A DNA stretch of 64,000 nt, from NCBI GenBank assembly GCA_017311185.1, contig JAESUZ010003295.1, forward strand, positions 372,001 to 436,000. The letters run 5' to 3'. Shown here in pieces: positions 33,550 to 45,413 of the stretch (position 1 is its first letter; every line of letters begins with the position of its first letter). The DNA is from Proteles cristata cristata. Its lineage: Eukaryota > Chordata > Mammalia > Carnivora > Hyaenidae. The notes beneath the pieces are model-generated. The model was given only the letters and a program-made list of their open reading frames with translations. It was not told where the DNA came from and ran no database searches. The position numbers and the translations under genes were made by a program.

Positions 33550-34650
33550 TAAGAACTTGCATGTCAGAAATGTCTTTATTCTACCCTCACACTTGATTTG
33601 TAGTTTCACTGGGTTTAGTATTCTAGATAGGATATATTCTTTTTCTTTGGTGTTTACCCATTGTTTTCTAGATTCTGGAGTTGCTTTTGAGAAGCATTTC
33701 TGTTTCTGATTGTTTTTATTTTACCTATTTTATCTATCTTTTTTTTCTATATTTTTATCTATACAGAAGCTTATAGAATCTTCTCTTTGTCCCAGTGTAC
33801 CATAATTTTACAGTTATGTACTGTGGTGTATTTCGATTTTTTTTATCACACTGAGAATTTTGTGGACCCTTCAGTCTGGAAATTCATGAAATTTTAAGAA
33901 ATTGTTTGGTTCTAAGAAAAAAAAAATTTATTTTTTAACCTTTATTTATTTTTGAAAGAGTCAGAATTAGAGCAGGGGAGGGGCAGAGAGAGGAGACACA
34001 GAATCTGAAGCAGGCTCCAGGCTCTGAGCCGTCAGCACAGAGCCCAATGCAGGACTTGAACCCATGAACTGTGAGATCATGACCTGAGCTGAAGATGAAC
34101 ACTTAACTGACTGAGCCACCTATGCACCCCAAAATTTTTAAACGATTATGATGATGGTTTCCTCCCATATGATAATCTCTTTGGCTTTTTGCCTCACTTC
34201 CTGAGAGATACTATTTTCCAACTCTTGTATTCTGTTTCTATATCATATTTAATTCTAAGAGCCTTTCATTTGTCTTCTAAATATTCCTTTTCATTGTGTC
34301 CTGTACTTGCTTCATGGATGCATCTCATCTCTCCAAGTGTCTTTGAATTTTGACTTTTGGTTTTCTTTTCTATGCTGTATTCTCTGTTTTCTCCAAGTTG
34401 CCTCCCCACCTGCTTTTTTTTTTTTTTTTTACTATTAGTTTGATTTGGCCTTTATTTTTCGTATTGGAAGTTTTCTTATTTGCCTGGTAATACTTGATTT
34501 TCTGTTCATATGTAGAGTAGAAAACTAAAATATAGATTGAAATTCCAAACTGCTTTAGGGAGGACTTGTTAACTATGAGCTTTTTTACTGGTTAAACTGG
34601 TTGGGTCTTTGGTTAAGAAGTGCTGATATCAGTATGTTTAGGTCTTTCCT
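33550..34650 (-). mobile_element. ancient L1/HAL1-type relic, split by a SINE
   Basis: Wording such as TTCACTGGGTTTAGTATTCT (33606), TTGTGGACCC...CAGTCTGGA (33860) and, past the SINE, TGTCCTGTACTTGCTTCATG (34298) resembles the reverse complement of the 5'/ORF1 part of old L1s. No frame survives. Confidence 0.5.
33925..34130 (-). mobile_element. SINEC_Fc-type SINE
   Basis: Reverse-strand SINE, ending GAGCCACCTATGCACCCC, with A/T-rich flanks that make the TSD hard to delimit. Diverged. Confidence 0.92.
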
Positions 34651-35376
34651 TGTGGGTTGCTCTGATTCATCAGAGAAGGCTCTTCTGGACTTCTACTTGG
34701 AGGCTAAAGACCTGCCAGCATTCTGGGAGTTAAATGGGAAAAGAGATCTGAGAATCTTAGCATTCCGGAAGCATATCTTTCTTTAATCCCCCTATTTTTG
34801 GCATAATATTAATGCCTTCAAATAGACCTATTGTAGCTGAGACAAAATCACTCTGTTTACTCTCTCCAAAGAACAAGCATCCAATTTTCTGCTAGGATGG
34901 GTAAGAGATGGTCTCAGAGCTATCGCAATGGGGGAAAGGATGAAGGATTAAAAAAAATTTTTTTAAGTAATTTTCAACTAGTTCTTCCCATTTTAGCCTT
35001 CACTCCACACTTTTCATTCTCAATTCCAGAAAATTGTGCACATCACAATTTGTTCTTAACTCCTTGCCCCTGCCTAGCTGCTGGCCTGGAATTTATCTTT
35101 CTTAGCTCTGTAAAATCAAACACCATATATCTATCTGCCTTCAGTTTCCAAAATACATTATGCTGATGTTTTATCTTTTGTTTACTCTGTAGGTATGTGT
35201 CTTTAAAAAAAAACCCTCTGCTAAAATAGATGTTTGTGTTCAAACTAAAACATTCTGGCTCCCATGAACTTTGGCCTCTCTTATTAGCCCTCAATTAATT
35301 CATTAACAATATGTAGGATGCCAGTGCAACAAAAGCAAATGGTCAGTTTGCTGCATTGTCATGAAATCACCATTTT
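34651..35376. other. non-repetitive DNA, nothing firm
   Basis: Frames of 61-89 codons at 34601-35294 lack protein-like features or splice boundaries. No recognised repeat. Confidence 0.45.
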
Positions 35377-35391
35377 GACAAATTTACTTCT

Positions 35392-35610
35392 TTTTAAAAA
35401 TTTTTTTAATCTTTATTTATTTTTGAGAGGCAGAGACACAGCATGAGCAGGGGAGGCAGGCAGAAAGAGAGGGAGACATAGAATCCAAAGCAGGCTCCAG
35501 GCCCTGAGCTCTCAGCACAGAGGCCGACACGGGGCTAAAACTCACGAACCATGTGGTCATGACTTGAGCTGAAGTTGGATACTTAACTGACTAAGCCACC
35601 CAGGCACCCC
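35392..35610 (-). mobile_element. SINEC_Fc-type SINE
   Basis: Reverse-strand SINE ending AGCCACCCAGGCACCCC. TSD GACAAATTTACTTCT against GACAAATTGACACTTCT at 35377-35391 and 35611-35627, the right copy with a small insertion. Confidence 0.94.
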
Positions 35611-36925
35611 GACAAATTGACACTTCTATTTTTACTATTTACTATTATTTAAAGTTTTTAAAAAATCATTTTACCTAATAACATTTTAGGCATTTTCCTT
35701 ACACCATCTTTTTTTTTTTTTTTTACAAATAGTATATTGTCAAATTAGTTTCCACATAACACCCAGTGCTCATCCCCACAAGTGTCCTCCTCCATGCCCA
35801 CCCCTCCTGCCCCCCACATTCACCAGTCCTCAGTTTTTGTCAGCATTCAAGAGTCTCTCATGGTTTGCCTCTCTCCCTTTCCCCCACCATTTCGGCCCTT
35901 CTTCTCCCCCTTGGTCCTCTGTTAAGTTCCTCCTAATATGATATTTGTCCTTCTCTGCCTGACTTATTTCGCTCAGCATAACACCCTCAAGGTCCATCCA
36001 TGTTGCTACACATGGCCAGTTTTCATTGTTTCTCATTGCCATGTAGTATTCCATGGTATAAATAAACCACATCTTCTTGATCCATTCATCTGTTGATGGA
36101 CACTTAGGCTCTTTCCATGTTTTGGCTATTGTTGAGAGTGCTGCTATGAACATTGGGGTACATGTGCTCCTATGCATCAGCATTTCTGTATCCCTTGGGT
36201 AAATTCCTAGTAGTGCTATTGCTGGGTCATAGGGGAGTTCTATTGTTAGTTTCCTGAGGAACCTCCACACTGTTTTCCAGAGGGGTTGTACCCGTTTACA
36301 TTCCCACCAACAGTGTCGGAGGGTGCCCGTTTCTCCACATCCTCGCCAGCATCTAGAGTTCTCTGATTGGCTCATTTTAGCCACTCTGACTGGCGTGAGG
36401 TAGTATCTCAGTGTGGTTTTGATTTGTATTTCCCTGACGAGGAGCGATGCGGAGCATCGTTTCATGTGTCTGTTGGCCATCTGGATGTCCTTTGGAGAAG
36501 TGTCTGTTCATATCTTTTGCCCATTTCTTCACTGGGTTGTTTGTTTTTCAGGCGTGTAGTTTGGTGAGTTCCTTGTAGATTCTGGATATCAACCCTTTAT
36601 CTGATATGTCATTTGCAACTATCTTTTCCCATTCCGTTGGTTGCCTATTAATTTTCTGGGTTGTTTCCTTGGCTGTGCAGAAGCTTTTAATCTTGAGGAG
36701 GTCCCAACAGTTTATTTTTGCTCTTGATTCCCTTGCTTTTGGGGATGTGTCAATTAAGAAGTTGCTGCGGTGGAGGTCAAGAAGGTTGTTTCCTGCTTTC
36801 TCCTCTAGGGTGTTGATAGTTTCCTGTCTCACGTTCAGGTGCTTTATCCGTTTTGAGTTTATTTTTGTGCATGGTGTGAGAAAATGATCTAGTTTCATTC
36901 TTCTGCATGTTGCTGTCCAGTTCTC

Positions 36926-37726
36926 TCAACACCCTCTGTTAAAAAGGCTGTCTTTTTTCCATCGGGTATTATTTCCTGCTTTGTCAAAGATTAGTTGGCT
37001 GTATACTTTTGGGTCCACTTCTGAGTTCTCAATTCTGTTCCATTGGTCTATGTGTCTGTTTTCGTGCCAATACCATACTGTCTTGATGATGACAGCTTTG
37101 TAGTAGAGGCTAAAGTCTGGGATGGTGATCCCTCCCGTTTTGGTTTTATTTTTCAGGATTACTTTGGCTATTCGGGGTCTTTTGTGGTTCCATACAAGTT
37201 TTTGGATAGTTTGTTCTAGTTTTGAGAAGTATGCTGGTGCAATTTGGATTGGAATTGCATTGAATGTGTAGAGTGCCTTAGGTAGTAATGACATCTTAAC
37301 TATATTTATTCTTCCTATCCATGAGCATGGAATGTTTTTCCATTTCTTTGTGTCTTCGTCAATTTCCTTCATAAGTTTTCTATAGTTTTCATCATACAGA
37401 TCTCTTGTATCCTTGGTTAGGTTTATTCCGAGGTATTTTATGGTTTTTTGTGCAATTGTGAATGGGATCAGTTTCTTGATTTCTCTTTCTGTTGCTTCAT
37501 TGTTGGTGTATAAAAATGCAACTGATTTCTGTACATTGATTTTGTACCCTGCAACTTGGCTGAATTCTTGGATCAGTTCTAGTAGGCTTCTGGTGGAGTC
37601 TGTCGGGTTTTCTTTGTAGAGTATCATGTCATCTGCGAAGAGTGAAAGTCTGACTTCCTCTTTGCCAATTCTGATGCCTTTGATTTCCTTTTGCTGTCTG
37701 ATGGCTGATGCTAGGACTTCCAGCAC
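36926..37726 (-). pseudogene. L1 ORF2p reverse-transcriptase palm/thumb fragment
   Basis: 266 open codons, the longest frame in the window. [20 protein letters not shown] is followed by the catalytic [13 protein letters not shown] motif, then [34 protein letters not shown] and the thumb region to [18 protein letters not shown]. The frame is lost on both sides by single shifts (to 37763-38412 upstream and 36548-36898 downstream). It resembles functional L1 reverse transcriptase closely but is not intact. Confidence 0.9.
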
Positions 37727-37762
37727 TATGTTAAACAGCAGTGGTGAGAGTGGGCATCCCTG

Positions 37763-38412
37763 TCATGTTCCTGATCTCAGGGGGAAAGCTCTGAGTTTTT
37801 CCCCGTTGAGGATGATGTTCGCTGAAGGCTTTTCATAGATGGCTTTGATGATGTTTAAGTAGGTTCCTTCTATCCCAACTTTCTCGAGAGTCTTTATTAA
37901 GAAGGGATGCTGTATTTTGTCAAATGCTTTTTCTGCATCTATTGACAGGATCATATGGTTTTTATATTTTCTTTTATTGATATGATGTATCACATTGATT
38001 GATTTGCGAATGTTGAACCAGCCCTGTAACCCAGGAATGAATCCCACTTGATCTTGGTGGATGATTCTTTTGATATGCTGCTGGATTCGATTTGCAAGGA
38101 TCTTGTTGAGAATTTTTACATCCGTATTCATCAAGGATATTGGCCTGTAGTTCTCTCTTTTTGCTGGATCTCTGTCTGGCTTGGGAATCAGTGTGATGCT
38201 GGCTTCATAAAATGAGTCCGGGAGTTTTCCTTCGCTTTCTCTTTTTTGGAATAGTTTGAGAAGAATTGGGATTAATTCTGTTTTAAATGTCTGGTAGAAT
38301 TCCCCAGGGAAGCCATCAGGTCCAGGACTCTTATTTGTTGGGAGATTTTTGATCACTGATTCAATTTCTTCACTCGTTATGGGTCTCTTCAGGTTTTCTA
38401 TTTCTTCCCGTG
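37763..38412 (-). pseudogene. L1 ORF2p reverse-transcriptase fingers fragment
   Basis: About 216 L1-derived codons: [55 protein letters not shown] (fingers motifs) and [20 protein letters not shown] (first catalytic aspartate). The first few residues of the open frame (MVAKDGVRT) come from flanking DNA, not L1. Frame breaks after LRSGT. Confidence 0.9.
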
Positions 38413-38429
38413 TCCTTACACCATCTTTT

Positions 38430-38879
38430 GCTACCATAGCTAGATACTGAGGAGCAGATAGAGGGGATGAGAGATTATAAAAATAAAAATAATAATAACA
38501 TATTCTAGGATATGAAGAATTCTTATGATTTTATTTAAGAATGTATTCTTCGTGAATATATTCTAGTAATTAGCTAAATAGATTCTCTTTGTAAAAATAA
38601 ATGTGTTTGCTTTTGAAAAGCTCCTATTAGTTGAGTATTAATGTTTAATTATCAGTGAAGTTCTTCCTTAGCCAGAAATCCTCATTTTCGAATGAACTCT
38701 ATTATTCTTAAGAAGTTTTTCCAAAAAGGTGACATCTTACAATTTACAATAAGTTATGTTGAAAGCAAAAAGAAATGTTTAATCAAAAAGGAACTAACCC
38801 TGCCAATTGTTGCAGTTCTTAATTTACCTTACTCTATGATGAAGTTCTTATGAATTCTGCTCTAGAGAGTTCTGTTCCC
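38430..38879. other. AT-rich non-repetitive DNA
   Basis: No supported gene or repeat. Confidence 0.45.
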
Positions 38880-39335
38880 TCTACATGTAAAATGAAGTTC
38901 AAATGCCTTCTCTGATCTACATGGTATTTCTCTGGCCACCCTGCTACTTCTCTGCCCTTCTCACTCTACTCCAGTCACTCTTGTCTTTCTGTTCCTTGAA
39001 CTCACCGTGCTTCTTCCCACCTTAGTACTTTGACCCTTTGTATTCTCTCTGCCTGGAACACTCTGTTCCAAAATCTTCATATTTGCTCCTTCATATCACT
39101 CTTGTCTCAGGTCATTCCCTGACCACCTGATCTAAGGTAGTGTAGCATTTACTATCATCTGAATAATGTCCTCTTTGTTTACCTAGTGATTTGTTAATTG
39201 ACTTCCCGTTCCTCCAGAATCTATAATCTGTAAGAGTGAGGAGTCATCTGTCTTCTTTATTGCTGCAATTCTTGCATCTAAGAGAGTGTCTGGAGCATAG
39301 TAGATGCTCAATAAATACAAGGCTGAATGCCATAT
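38880..39335 (+). mobile_element. L2 LINE 3' end
   Basis: Classic L2 3' terminal order: CTCCAGTCACTCTTGTC, TTCCTTGAACTCACC, CTCTGCCTGGAACACTCTGT (39048-39067), AGGTCATTCCCTGACCACC, and the tail TAGATGCTCAATAAATAC (39301-39318). Non-coding relic. Confidence 0.88.
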
Positions 39336-39616
39336 ATTTAAAGTTGTAGAGAATACAGTGGTTTAAAAGCCTGTTCTTCACTTCCCCTTATGAATAGGTA
39401 AAGGAAGAAGCCCAGAAATATGACTGTGTGAGGACTTGGGTATGACTTTCTTCCAGGAGGCATGGAAGAGCAAAATTTTTCTTTAAAGAAGAACTAAAAG
39501 GGCCTCATGCAAGAGACCTATTGAGGTATTTTTCACTGGGTAATGATTTGGGCTTACTTTGTTTTATGAAGCAAGAATTGACCTTAATTTGATATAAATT
39601 AGAATGAATGGCCCAT

Positions 39617-39687
39617 ATGAGCACTGGGTGTTATGTGGAAACTAATTTGACAATAAACTATTTGTAAAAAAAAAAAAAAAAAAAAAA
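39617..39687 (+). mobile_element. extremely truncated L1 insertion (49 bp plus poly-A)
   Basis: Only the last 49 bp of the L1 3' UTR (GAGCACTGGGTGTTATGTGG to GACAATAAACTATTTGT) and about 22 A residues. Perfect 16-bp TSD AGAATGAATGGCCCAT at 39601-39616 and 39688-39703. The poly-A is uninterrupted and the L1 part closely matches the young L1 3' ends, so the insertion is recent. Confidence 0.97.
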
Positions 39688-39703
39688 AGAATGAATGGCC
39701 CAT

Positions 39704-40829
39704 GAGTAGGAAAAGAATTACATGAATTTACTAGAAATACTTGAACAATGATATATCATTAAGGGGAAGACTGCCAATAGGAAGTCCCGGCCCCTTCTGC
39801 TTATTCCTATCTTTCCTTAAACAAATTTCTTACCTTCCACCTTTAACTTCCACCTCTTTTTCTTATTGCTTGCTCTTTTCCTTTTAATGAGACCCCTTTT
39901 CATCACCTACATAATAACTACTTGGATTATGGAGAGATTTGGTTTCTCTGTCAAATAGCACAGGAGTCAGAAAATATACAACAATATTCCTCAAGTATTA
40001 AGTCTCAAGTTTACTTATATTTGTGTATTTTTATATTTATATAGCTATTTGTCTTTCCACTATCTGAGGATAGCATTGAGTTAAGGAAAGAAAAAGTAAG
40101 AAATTTTAAAATAGGATACTACCAACATTGTGGACACATTTCATGTGAGGGCATCAGTGATAAATTTTGTGGATAGCACTAGACTTCACGATATCTAATA
40201 TTGATCTTCTGGAATTTCATTGGCCCTATCCATCACTGACTTTATCCTAGACCAAGATTAAGGAGAATTGACAGAATGAGAGTTATTAATTAATTGAGTT
40301 ATTGTCTGAAAACTTCTAGTGTGAGACTTTCTGGTACATTCTGTGTTTGTAAGTGTTGCTTAGGCTCAAGGCTTATGTGGGAACTCACACTTACTCCTGA
40401 TCCCCAACTTTAAATTTTGGATCATATGCTCCCAGGTATGCCTGCAAAGAGAAAAAGATAACATCCTTTTCCAAGAGGTGTCCTGACTCCACTTATGGAG
40501 TTAGCTCTTCGTTGAAGAGGAGGATTAAAAAGGTGGCTGACATGCCTCCTAGAGACTAAGGGCAGCTAAAGCAAGAAGGCAAGAGAGTGCATGATGTCTT
40601 TAAAGATTATATAATTTCCATGGCTTCTAAGGTTTCATGTATAAACATGTAAACAGGCTTTTTCCCCCCATTTGACTATCATGATGAAGACATTGCTAAG
40701 AAAATCCTTACTATCATTAGAAAACAATTGTTACAATCCAAGGAAAAAAGAAAATTTCAAACTTCTGATAACATCAGTGTAATGGACCATTGTGATATAT
40801 TATGGAAAGAAAAAGTGATCAAGATCCGT
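39704..40829. other. 1.1 kb non-repetitive DNA, nothing identified
   Basis: No convincing exon, frame or repeat on either strand. Confidence 0.45.
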
Positions 40830-41640
40830 GTGAACTAAATTATGACATAGGGCTAAAGAGTTGATATACTGTGAGGTAAGACCATGAAGGTATATTATTG
40901 GCATAGTCAGCTGAAAGCAAACTGCTTCTGATGATCTTTACTTGGAGGTATTAATAAAAACCATTTTCTAGATCACTAGCTGCATATCAATTACCAAGGG
41001 ATGTGTCAGTTTGGTCAAGTAATGAAACTACAGTTGGTACAGCAGCTGCATTTGGAGTCACCACCTGATTAAGTTTTTGATGATCCATTTTCATTTTCTA
41101 GATCTATCACACAGGCCACAAAGGAGAGTTGAATGGGAATGTGGTGGGAATCACCTTCCCTGCATCTTTAAAGTTCTTGGTGGTGGCACTAATCTTTGCA
41201 TTCCTTCCAGATTTGTGATATCTCCTTTGATTTACTATTTTCCTAGTGGTTTCCATTTTGTCTTTCCCAGAATAATAGCCCTCACTCCACAGGCTAGGGA
41301 ACCAGTGTAAGGATTCTGCCAGCTGCCAACTATGCATTTTAGAAATGGAGAAATAACCACAGGATACTTTTTGGTGACCCACTGTGCCCTCTGTGAGGTG
41401 TATCTGAGCTAAAACTCCATTGATCACCTAACCTCTATAAGCCCCTATTCTGACTGGTGGACCACAGTGACATTTTGAGTCTCCTGGATTTGTGTCAGTT
41501 CAGGGTTAGTGTCCAGTAGTCTCTGAAAGATCTGATTATTTCTTTTCCCTAGTGCACAGTTACTCTGGTAAAAGGCGATACTTACCTTTGAGGAAGGCTG
41601 GGATAAGGGTTAATAGTATAGTACATATCTTAAGAGATTT
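40830..41640 (-). mobile_element. ERVL (class III endogenous retrovirus) internal fragment
   Basis: Reverse-strand wording typical of the pol region of ERVL: GAGAGTTGAATGGGAATGTG (41125), ATTTACTATTTTCC (41233), CTCCATTGATCACCTAACC (41415), GGTGGACCACAGTGAC (41455). All frames are interrupted by stops and indels; no functional product is possible. The LTR directly to the right belongs to the same family group. Confidence 0.75.
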
Positions 41641-41644
41641 TTGA

Positions 41645-42029
41645 GGAATTGGCTCATAGGATTATGGAAGCTGAGAAGTCCCACAGTCTGCTATCTGCAA
41701 ACTGGAGACGCAGGAAAAGTGTAGAATTCCAGTCTGAATCCAAAGGCCTGAGAACTGGAGAACCAATGATAGAAGTTGCAGTCCAAGGGCAGGAGAAAAC
41801 TGATGCCACAGCTCAAGCAGACAGAGTGAATTCTTTCTTCAACCTTTTGATTCTTGTTAGGCCGTCAACAAATTGATGCTTACCCCTACTGGGAAGAGTA
41901 GTCTGCTTTACTCCGTCTACCTATTCCAATGTTAACCCCTTCTAGAAACACTCTCACAGACACACCTAGAAATACAAACATTTGGGAATCCTGTGATCCA
42001 GTCAAATTGACACATAAAATCAACCATAA
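41645..42029 (-). mobile_element. MLT2-type LTR of an ERVL element
   Basis: Reverse-strand LTR: right end ATTGACACATAAAATCAACC (42007-42026), preceded by ACACTCTCACAGACACAC, and left end GGAATTGGCTCATAGGATTA (41645). In its own orientation the LTR is truncated before its 3' end. It abuts the ERVL internal fragment, so both are likely remains of one provirus with internal deletions. Confidence 0.78.
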
Positions 42030-43099
42030 TATTTCCCTTGCCCCTTAAAGCCCCACTGGTTCAGGTTACCCCAGCACATCCAGCCCCTCACATCCAGATA
42101 TTTCAAGGCAAATTGTAGGCACACATCTTAGGAACATATAAATATGACAAGTTCCCCACAAAAGTTATGATGGTAGCATCATCAATTCCACCATCTGTGA
42201 GCATCTGAGCAGGGATTTATAGTCTTGCCTCCCCTTTCTAAATACACTCCCCAAAACCTACTGGGAATTTTCTTGGGACCTCTCTCCTGACTTTTCTTGG
42301 TGTGATGGTGGAGCAAGCTGCCCTGTCTTCTATGAGAAAGGAGGAAAAAACCATAAATCTTTTGTAAGCCATCACAACTCTGATAATTTCTTTTCCCCTC
42401 CCCAGTCTTTTGCTTTTATGAATTGGGAAGTGCGGAGTAGATAGTTGGATGTGGCAGAACTGGTTTGTCTGCATCTTCTTGAACCCAGAGGGAGCAACTG
42501 ACTCTCAAGTGTGGTGTGCTCTTTGGTAGTGTCTCTTCTGAACATGAGGATTTCAATATCTCTGCCTCACTGCAGGCCTAGGCATCAATTCTGGAGCAAC
42601 AGAGATAGCTCCACTCGGCATTAGTTACATTTGCATTTTTTTTCCCTGCAATGATACACAAATAAGTGGAAACACTGGTTGCCTCCAGCAAAGGAAATTT
42701 AGAGTCTGGAGACATAATTACCTGTCTGTATTACCTACTTAAAAATAAACAAAGTAGTCTTAAAAAGGGAGAATGGGGGACTTATAAATTTGCTGTGCCT
42801 GAATGGCTTCTGGACAATGGTTAAGACTAACAGCCTAATGGAAGTGGACTAAGGTATACATTTTACTGGGGCAGGACATTACTCAGGAGAAGTTAAGCTT
42901 GGAGTAGTGGATCTAAGGAAGGCATGGTTTACCTAGAGGGACAAATATTTTGGACATTTCTCGGGACTAGGGTGAGACCAGAGAGAATTTCTGGAATGCA
43001 GTAGAAGTGACTTTCTGAATGTATTAGTATTTGTGGTTGACATAATGAATCTGCATATTGGCATGTCCTTTATTCACGCAATAATAAGAATATAGTTTC
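42030..43099. other. 1.1 kb non-repetitive DNA, nothing identified
   Basis: No supported gene or repeat. A 78-codon minus-strand frame at 42238-42474 has no recognisable features. Confidence 0.45.
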
Positions 43100-43210
43100 A
43101 CAAGGACAGGGAATTTTGGCTCTTGTTCACTGATGCATCCTTGGCATTTAGAACATTGCCTGGCAAATTATAGGCATTCTAAGTCTGTTTGTGGAATGAA
43201 TAAATGAATG
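43100..43210 (+). mobile_element. L2/MIR-type 3' tail
   Basis: AAGGACAGGGAATTTTGGCT, then AACATTGCCTGGCAAATTAT and GGAATGAATAAATGAATG, as in L2 3' ends. Confidence 0.65.
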
Positions 43211-43699
43211 GGGATAACACAGATAACACTAACGTCCAGAATCATGATGTCGTCCATGAATACTAATTCTAAATAATGCCATGTAGTTCTTGTCAGTGGA
43301 AGAGCTCCCTTCAGTCACTCCACATCCTTGCCTTCCAGTAAGGAAGGGGACGGTCTGGAGGAAAGAAAAGGGGAAAGAAGCTGCTTAGGATGAGAGTGAC
43401 TGGAGGAGGCACTAGAGCAAGCAGCCCCAAGATTGGGATACACTGTCATGAGTTCCCCCTCCTGTTTTTGTTTAATACTCTGCTCTAATCTCAAGGTACT
43501 ATTGAAAAACAGAGTTCTAAATTTGTAAGGATGTGGTGGGGGCTGGGAGCACAGATCTGCTCCTAATTTGCATGTCTACATCCAATTTAGAAAATACACA
43601 AAAATCTTTCTCCTCTCCAGCTCAGATATCTTGCTCTAGACCAATTTAAAAAGTTTCTATTAATTTCTGATTTTTGTTCCTCTGATTATGTAAAGCATT
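43211..43699. other. non-repetitive DNA, nothing identified
   Basis: No supported feature. Confidence 0.4.
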
Positions 43700-43875
43700 G
43701 TTGGATATTAAAAAACAGACCTTCTTCCACTTTAGGAATTTATCACACAGAAATCATTGTTCAGCTGTGTCAAGGATATGTGTACAAGATGTTCATTTAC
43801 TTGTAACAGTGAAAGTTTAGAAGCCCAATTATCCAACAACAGGAGAATGATTCAATAAATTATGATCCATCTGTG
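43700..43875 (+). mobile_element. ancient L1M-type relic
   Basis: AAGATGTTCATTTACTTGTA and TCCAACAACAGGAGAATGA, then TTCAATAAATTATGATCCAT, resemble the ORF2 end of very old L1s. Short and non-coding. Confidence 0.55.
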
Positions 43876-44030
43876 GAGGCAGTACATAGAATACTGGTTA
43901 AAAACATTGGCTCTGGAGTTAGAATGTCTGGATTCAAATCCTGGCTCTGCTGTTTACTAGTTGAGTGACTGAATATCAATTTCCATATCTATAAAATGGA
44001 GATGTACTAGCCTTTACCTACTATAGTCAT
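43876..44030 (+). mobile_element. MIR SINE
   Basis: CTGGTTAAAAACATTGGCTC, TGGATTCAAATCCTGGCTCT (43930-43949), TTTACTAGTTGAGTGACTG and TAAAATGGAGATG form the MIR core in order. Confidence 0.92.
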
Positions 44031-44165
44031 TCTGTGACTTTGAATAAGTTATTTAACCTGCTTGATCTCACTTTGCCACCAGTAAAGTGGTAATGTCTGC
44101 CTCCCTGGAAAAAAACTAATCACTATGTGTATTGCTGAGTTTAATGTCTGACATAAGTAATAATA
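44031..44165 (+). mobile_element. second MIR fragment in tandem
   Basis: TGTGACTTTGAATAAGTTAT and AGTAAAGTGGTAATGTCTGC repeat the MIR core immediately after the first copy. Confidence 0.7.
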
Positions 44166-44640
44166 ATAATCGCTCACATTTATTGCACCATTGTAATGTG
44201 TCAGGGATTGTTCATTTTATTTATTTATTTATTTATTTATTTATTATTATTATTATTTTAAACTACATTTTCTTGTATTTTTTAAAATATTTATTTATTT
44301 TTGAGAGAAAGAGAGAGAGAGAGAGCACAAGTAGGGAAGGGACAAACAGAAAAGGAGACCCAGAATCTGAAGCAGGCTCCAGACTCTGAGCTGTTAGCAC
44401 AGAGCCTGATGCAGGGCTCAAACCCACAAACTATGAGATCATGACCTGAGCAAAGTCAGATGATTAACTGACTGAGCCACCCAGGCACCCCAATTGTTCA
44501 CTTTTTATGCATTGATGGATTTAATCTTCACAAGAGATATATGGCATTTTGTGATGAGAAAATTGAGAAAAAGAGAGATTAAATAACTTGCCCAAGGTCA
44601 CAGACTTTAATAAGAGTTGGATACTCTGTATGTGATAGTT
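44166..44640 (-). mobile_element. MIR-like SINE split by a SINE
   Basis: Left part 44170-44217 (TCACATTTATTGCACCATTG) and right part 44492-44625 (GATTTAATCTTCACAAGAGA; AATAACTTGCCCAAGGTCAC at 44581-44600) are the reverse complement of MIR, interrupted by the insertion at 44218-44491. Confidence 0.75.
44218..44491 (-). mobile_element. SINEC_Fc-type SINE with an expanded A-rich tail
   Basis: Reverse-strand SINE ending AGCCACCCAGGCACCCC. Its tail has grown into (TTTA)n and (TTA)n tracts at 44218-44260. TSD ATTGTTCATTTT against ATTGTTCACTTT flanks the whole unit, showing that the microsatellite is part of the SINE tail. Confidence 0.9.
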
Positions 44641-44737
44641 GCAGTTTAAGAAATAAGGTACACTACTATCTGTTGGGATGCTTTCAGTTGCATGTAATAC
44701 AAATCCAACCCAAAATGACAAAACAATGAATACATTG

Positions 44738-44944
44738 GTGTTTTAAAATGTTTATTTATTTATTTTTGGAAGAGAGAGAGCACGAGAAGGAGAAGCAGAC
44801 AGAGAGGAAGACAGAGAATCCCAAGCAGGCTCCATATTATAGCCCAGAGCCTGATGCAGGGCTTGAACGCATGAACTGTGAGATCATGACCTCAGCCAAA
44901 ATCAAGAGTCTGACGCTCAGCTAACTGAGCCACTGGGGTACCCC
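44738..44944 (-). mobile_element. SINEC_Fc-type SINE, old
   Basis: Reverse-strand SINE, diverged, ending GAGCCACTGGGGTACCCC. Imperfect TSD CAATGAATACATTG/CAATGAGTATGTTG at 44724-44737 and 44945-44958. Confidence 0.9.
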
Positions 44945-45200
44945 CAATGAGTATGTTGTTAAATCACATAATAAGGACTACCTAGATGCTCCAGAGTTGG
45001 TTAATTCAACAACTCATTAACTTCATTAGAAGCCCAGGTGTTTTCTGAATCCTTCTGTTCTGCCATCCTCACTTGGTGTTGTTTTATCTTATTGTCTGAA
45101 TGCTCCATGCTTCCAAGATGGCTAACAAAATTCTGAACATCACACATTTCAAGGAGCAGGAAATGTCCCTGTGTTTATGCCCCTTAAAAGAGTGAGGACA

Positions 45201-45413
45201 GGGGTGTTTCAGTGGCTCAGTTGGTTGAGTATCCAACTCCAGTTCAGGTCATGATCTTGTATTCGTGACTTTGAACCCCATGTCAGGCTCTGTGCTGACA
45301 GCTCAGAGCCTGGGGCCTGCTTCAGGTTCTGTGTCTCCCTCTCTCTTTGCACCTCCCCTGCTTGCCCTCTGTCTCTCTCTCAAAAATAAACATTTTTAAA
45401 AAAATTTTAAAAA
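45201..45413 (+). mobile_element. SINEC_Fc-type SINE, old
   Basis: GGGGTGTTTCAGTGGCTCAG head, CAAAAATAAACATTTT tail. Short TSD GAGGACA at 45194-45200 and 45414-45420. Confidence 0.92.

Larger units (their letters stand above)
35713..38412 (-). mobile_element. young 2.7-kb 5'-truncated L1 with perfect 17-bp TSD
   Basis: Minus-strand L1 with a T-tract at the left, 3' UTR, and ORF2 from just upstream of the reverse transcriptase to its natural end. Perfect TSD TCCTTACACCATCTTTT at 35696-35712 and 38413-38429. The element carries few lesions: the coding runs 37763-38412, 36926-37726, 36548-36898 and 35830-36480, separated by frameshifts. No SINE is inserted in it, consistent with recent arrival. 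Confidence 0.97.
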
